The notes beneath the pieces are model-generated. The model had not been told where the DNA came from. It was given only the letters and a program-made list of their open reading frames with translations, and made no database searches. The position numbers and the translations under genes were made by a program. 7,836 nucleotides of DNA. Origin: Halobacteriales archaeon. GTDB taxonomy: Archaea; Halobacteriota; Halobacteria; Halobacteriales; Hikarchaeaceae. The stretch is taken from contig JAPYRM010000037.1 in NCBI GenBank assembly GCA_029941175.1, forward strand, positions 1-7,836, read 5' to 3'. Positions 6,637 to 7,836 of the stretch are shown piece after piece (the first letter of the stretch is position 1; every line of letters starts with the position of its first letter).

Positions 6637-7692
6637 TTATATCTCTACCTCTGCCATTCTGCGATATATCTTCGAGCAATTTTCTAGTGCTTTTATATCC
6701 ACACTTTCATCTGATGTATGGGCCTGCCCCAGCTCCGCAGGTCCACATACGATGCCAATACACCCTTTCTCAGAAAACCAGCCCGCATCTGTAGTGTGAG
6801 GTTTCGCAATCACTTCCGATCCATTGGTCACTTCATTTGCCACTCCCCGTGCCCAATGAGCAAAAGACATATCTTGACATTTAAACGCAGGTATTTCTTG
6901 CTTTATCTCCCACTTGAAACCTTCCTCCCTTCGAATCATGTCATCCCCGCCCGGGATAGTTCTCTCGTCAATTACCAAAGTACATTTTCCTGGATTGACA
7001 TTTGCTGCCGTTCCTCCTTCTATTCTCGTCACTATCACTGATTCTTTCATCTCGACCCCCTCAATTGTAACCTCTTTAGTAGGTATTTTCAATACTTCTT
7101 GAATCACATCTGCTGCCAAATATATGGCATTTTTCTCCTCATTTGGCTGAGACGCATGTGCCTCTTCACCCAACACTGTAATTTGACTTTCTCGACGACC
7201 TCTATGGGCAATAACTATGTCTGTAATTCCTCCATTCGAATATCCTGTTGACCCTTCTCCCACCACTACAAATTTAGGATTAAATCCCTTTGAGATGGCA
7301 TATTGGGCACCATTTCCTCCTACCTCCTCTCCGACAAAACTTGCAAATACTAATTCCATTTTTGGTTCTGCGTCTCTAAACGAATGCATCATTGAAGCAA
7401 GTGCACCTTTCATATCTGCAGATCCTCTTCCATAAAGCCGACCCCCCCTCTCAAAAACTTTACACTGATCCCCATCCATTTGATCAAAACTAGGAGGGAT
7501 CACATCGTGATGTCCAATAAATGCCAACTCCTCGCCCGACCCGCGCCGAGCAATAATGTTCCCTATTCCATCCCGTAAGACTTCTGCATCTGTTTCTTCT
7601 TTGAGCCATTTTTCAATCAACTTGCCAACTTCTTCTTCACCCTCGTGGCTTGGAACTGCGATTAGTTCCTTTGCTAAGTCTACAATCGTCAT
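6637..7692 (-). CDS. M20 family metallohydrolase (ArgE/DapE-like deacylase or peptidase)
   Basis: A di-metal amidohydrolase of the M20 family; members cleave N-acyl amino acids, succinyl-diaminopimelate or small peptides. Metal and catalytic positions are visible: GHHDVIPP (60-67; His61 ligand, Asp63), GRGSADMKGALA (88-99; bridging Asp93), GEEVGG (121-126; catalytic Glu122, ligand Glu123), VVGEGS (143-148; Glu146 in the place of the family's EP) and QAHTSDE (323-329; His325 ligand). The lid/dimer domain runs from about 160 to 270, starting AHRGRRESQITVLG (162-175) with the dimer His179 in EAHASQP, and including NVNPGKCTLVIDERTIPG (231-248). At 351 residues it is intact. True substrate cannot be told; ArgE, DapE, LysK-like and general dipeptidase roles all share these motifs. 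Pairing with an M32 carboxypeptidase rather than arg or lys genes favours peptide catabolism. The ATG at 7692 is the first suitable start after the putative TATA box. Confidence 0.93.
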   Translation of the reverse strand: MTIVDLAKELIAVPSHEGEEEVGKLIEKWLKEETDAEVLRDGIGNIIARRGSGEELAFIGHHDVIPPSFDQMDGDQCKVFERGGRLYGRGSADMKGALASMMHSFRDAEPKMELVFASFVGEEVGGNGAQYAISKGFNPKFVVVGEGSTGYSNGGITDIVIAHRGRRESQITVLGEEAHASQPNEEKNAIYLAADVIQEVLKIPTKEVTIEGVEMKESVIVTRIEGGTAANVNPGKCTLVIDERTIPGGDDMIRREEGFKWEIKQEIPAFKCQDMSFAHWARGVANEVTNGSEVIAKPHTTDAGWFSEKGCIGIVCGPAELGQAHTSDESVDIKALENCSKIYRRMAEVEI

Positions 7693-7738
7693 TCAACTGA
7701 ATTTACATCCGCAAAGAATTAGAACTACCCATCTTCGA

Positions 7739-7747
7739 TTTATACAA
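7739..7747 (-). promoter_or_regulatory. TATA-like box of the M20-M32 operon
   Basis: TTGTATAAA on the minus strand ends 46 bases before the M20 ATG. A start about 25 bases downstream would leave a 5' leader of roughly 20-25 bases. No clear Shine-Dalgarno sequence precedes the ATG. One promoter for both peptidase genes is consistent with their zero-base junction. Confidence 0.45.
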
Positions 7748-7807
7748 TTCTACCACTTCGCTCTCTCATAGCCCCTTTAATTCTTACTCAATTACTGTTT
7801 CTTTATC

Positions 7808-7833
7808 TATAATAAGATTATATGAAGCTTCAT
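7808..7833. repeat. Two adjoining palindromes at the right edge
   Basis: TATAAT-AAG-ATTATA (7808-7822) is a 6-base inverted repeat, directly joined to ATGAAGCTTCAT (7822-7833), a perfect 12-base palindrome. They lie about 65 bases upstream of the M20 TATA box and may belong to the promoter or operator of a gene beyond the window. The rest of 7693-7836 holds no gene that I can support. Confidence 0.45.
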
Positions 7834-7836
7834 CAC

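Overview
The window looks like a stretch of archaeal chromosome. Counting a few lines gives roughly 40% G+C. The evidence for archaea is: an archaeal-type riboflavin reductase (ArfC, the RIB7-like stand-alone reductase), TATA-like boxes 25-50 bases upstream of starts, few clear Shine-Dalgarno sequences, and short or absent leaders. From memory, several proteins read most like haloarchaeal ones: ArfC, the 137-residue hypothetical (resembling the haloarchaeal DUF5796 family), the compact UvrD-like helicase and the MFS porter. Yet the DNA is not GC-rich and the proteins are not strongly acidic. That would fit a non-halophilic or marine relative of haloarchaea (for example the Hikarchaeia/Marine Group IV type), but the placement is inference and needs a phylogeny.

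Layout, left to right. (1) Positions 1-499, minus strand: 5' part of arfC, running off the left edge. (2) Positions 557-1843, plus strand: a 12-helix MFS transporter, divergent from arfC; its true start may be GTG at 617. (3) A 41-base convergent spacer. (4) Minus-strand cluster 4732 to 1885: UvrD-like SF1A helicase, 56-base gap, riboflavin synthase alpha chain (ribE), then a small conserved hypothetical whose ATG overlaps the ribE stop (TAATG). (5) A 422-base gene-free region, 4733-5154, holding TATA-like boxes, a large imperfect hairpin followed by a T tract, and other inverted repeats. (6) Minus-strand operon 7692 to 5155: an M20 metallopeptidase/deacylase followed with zero spacing by an M32 carboxypeptidase. 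(7) Positions 7693-7836: the promoter of that operon and palindromes at the right edge.

Functionally there are two themes. arfC and ribE are an intermediate step and the last step of riboflavin synthesis; they are separated here by the MFS gene and the small hypothetical. The M20-M32 pair is a likely peptide or amide hydrolysis unit. The helicase adds a DNA-processing gene. No CRISPR array, tRNA, rRNA, insertion sequence or phage gene was seen. I see no convincing new multi-gene system. The most unexplained parts are the structured 422-base intergenic region and the hypothetical protein coupled to ribE.
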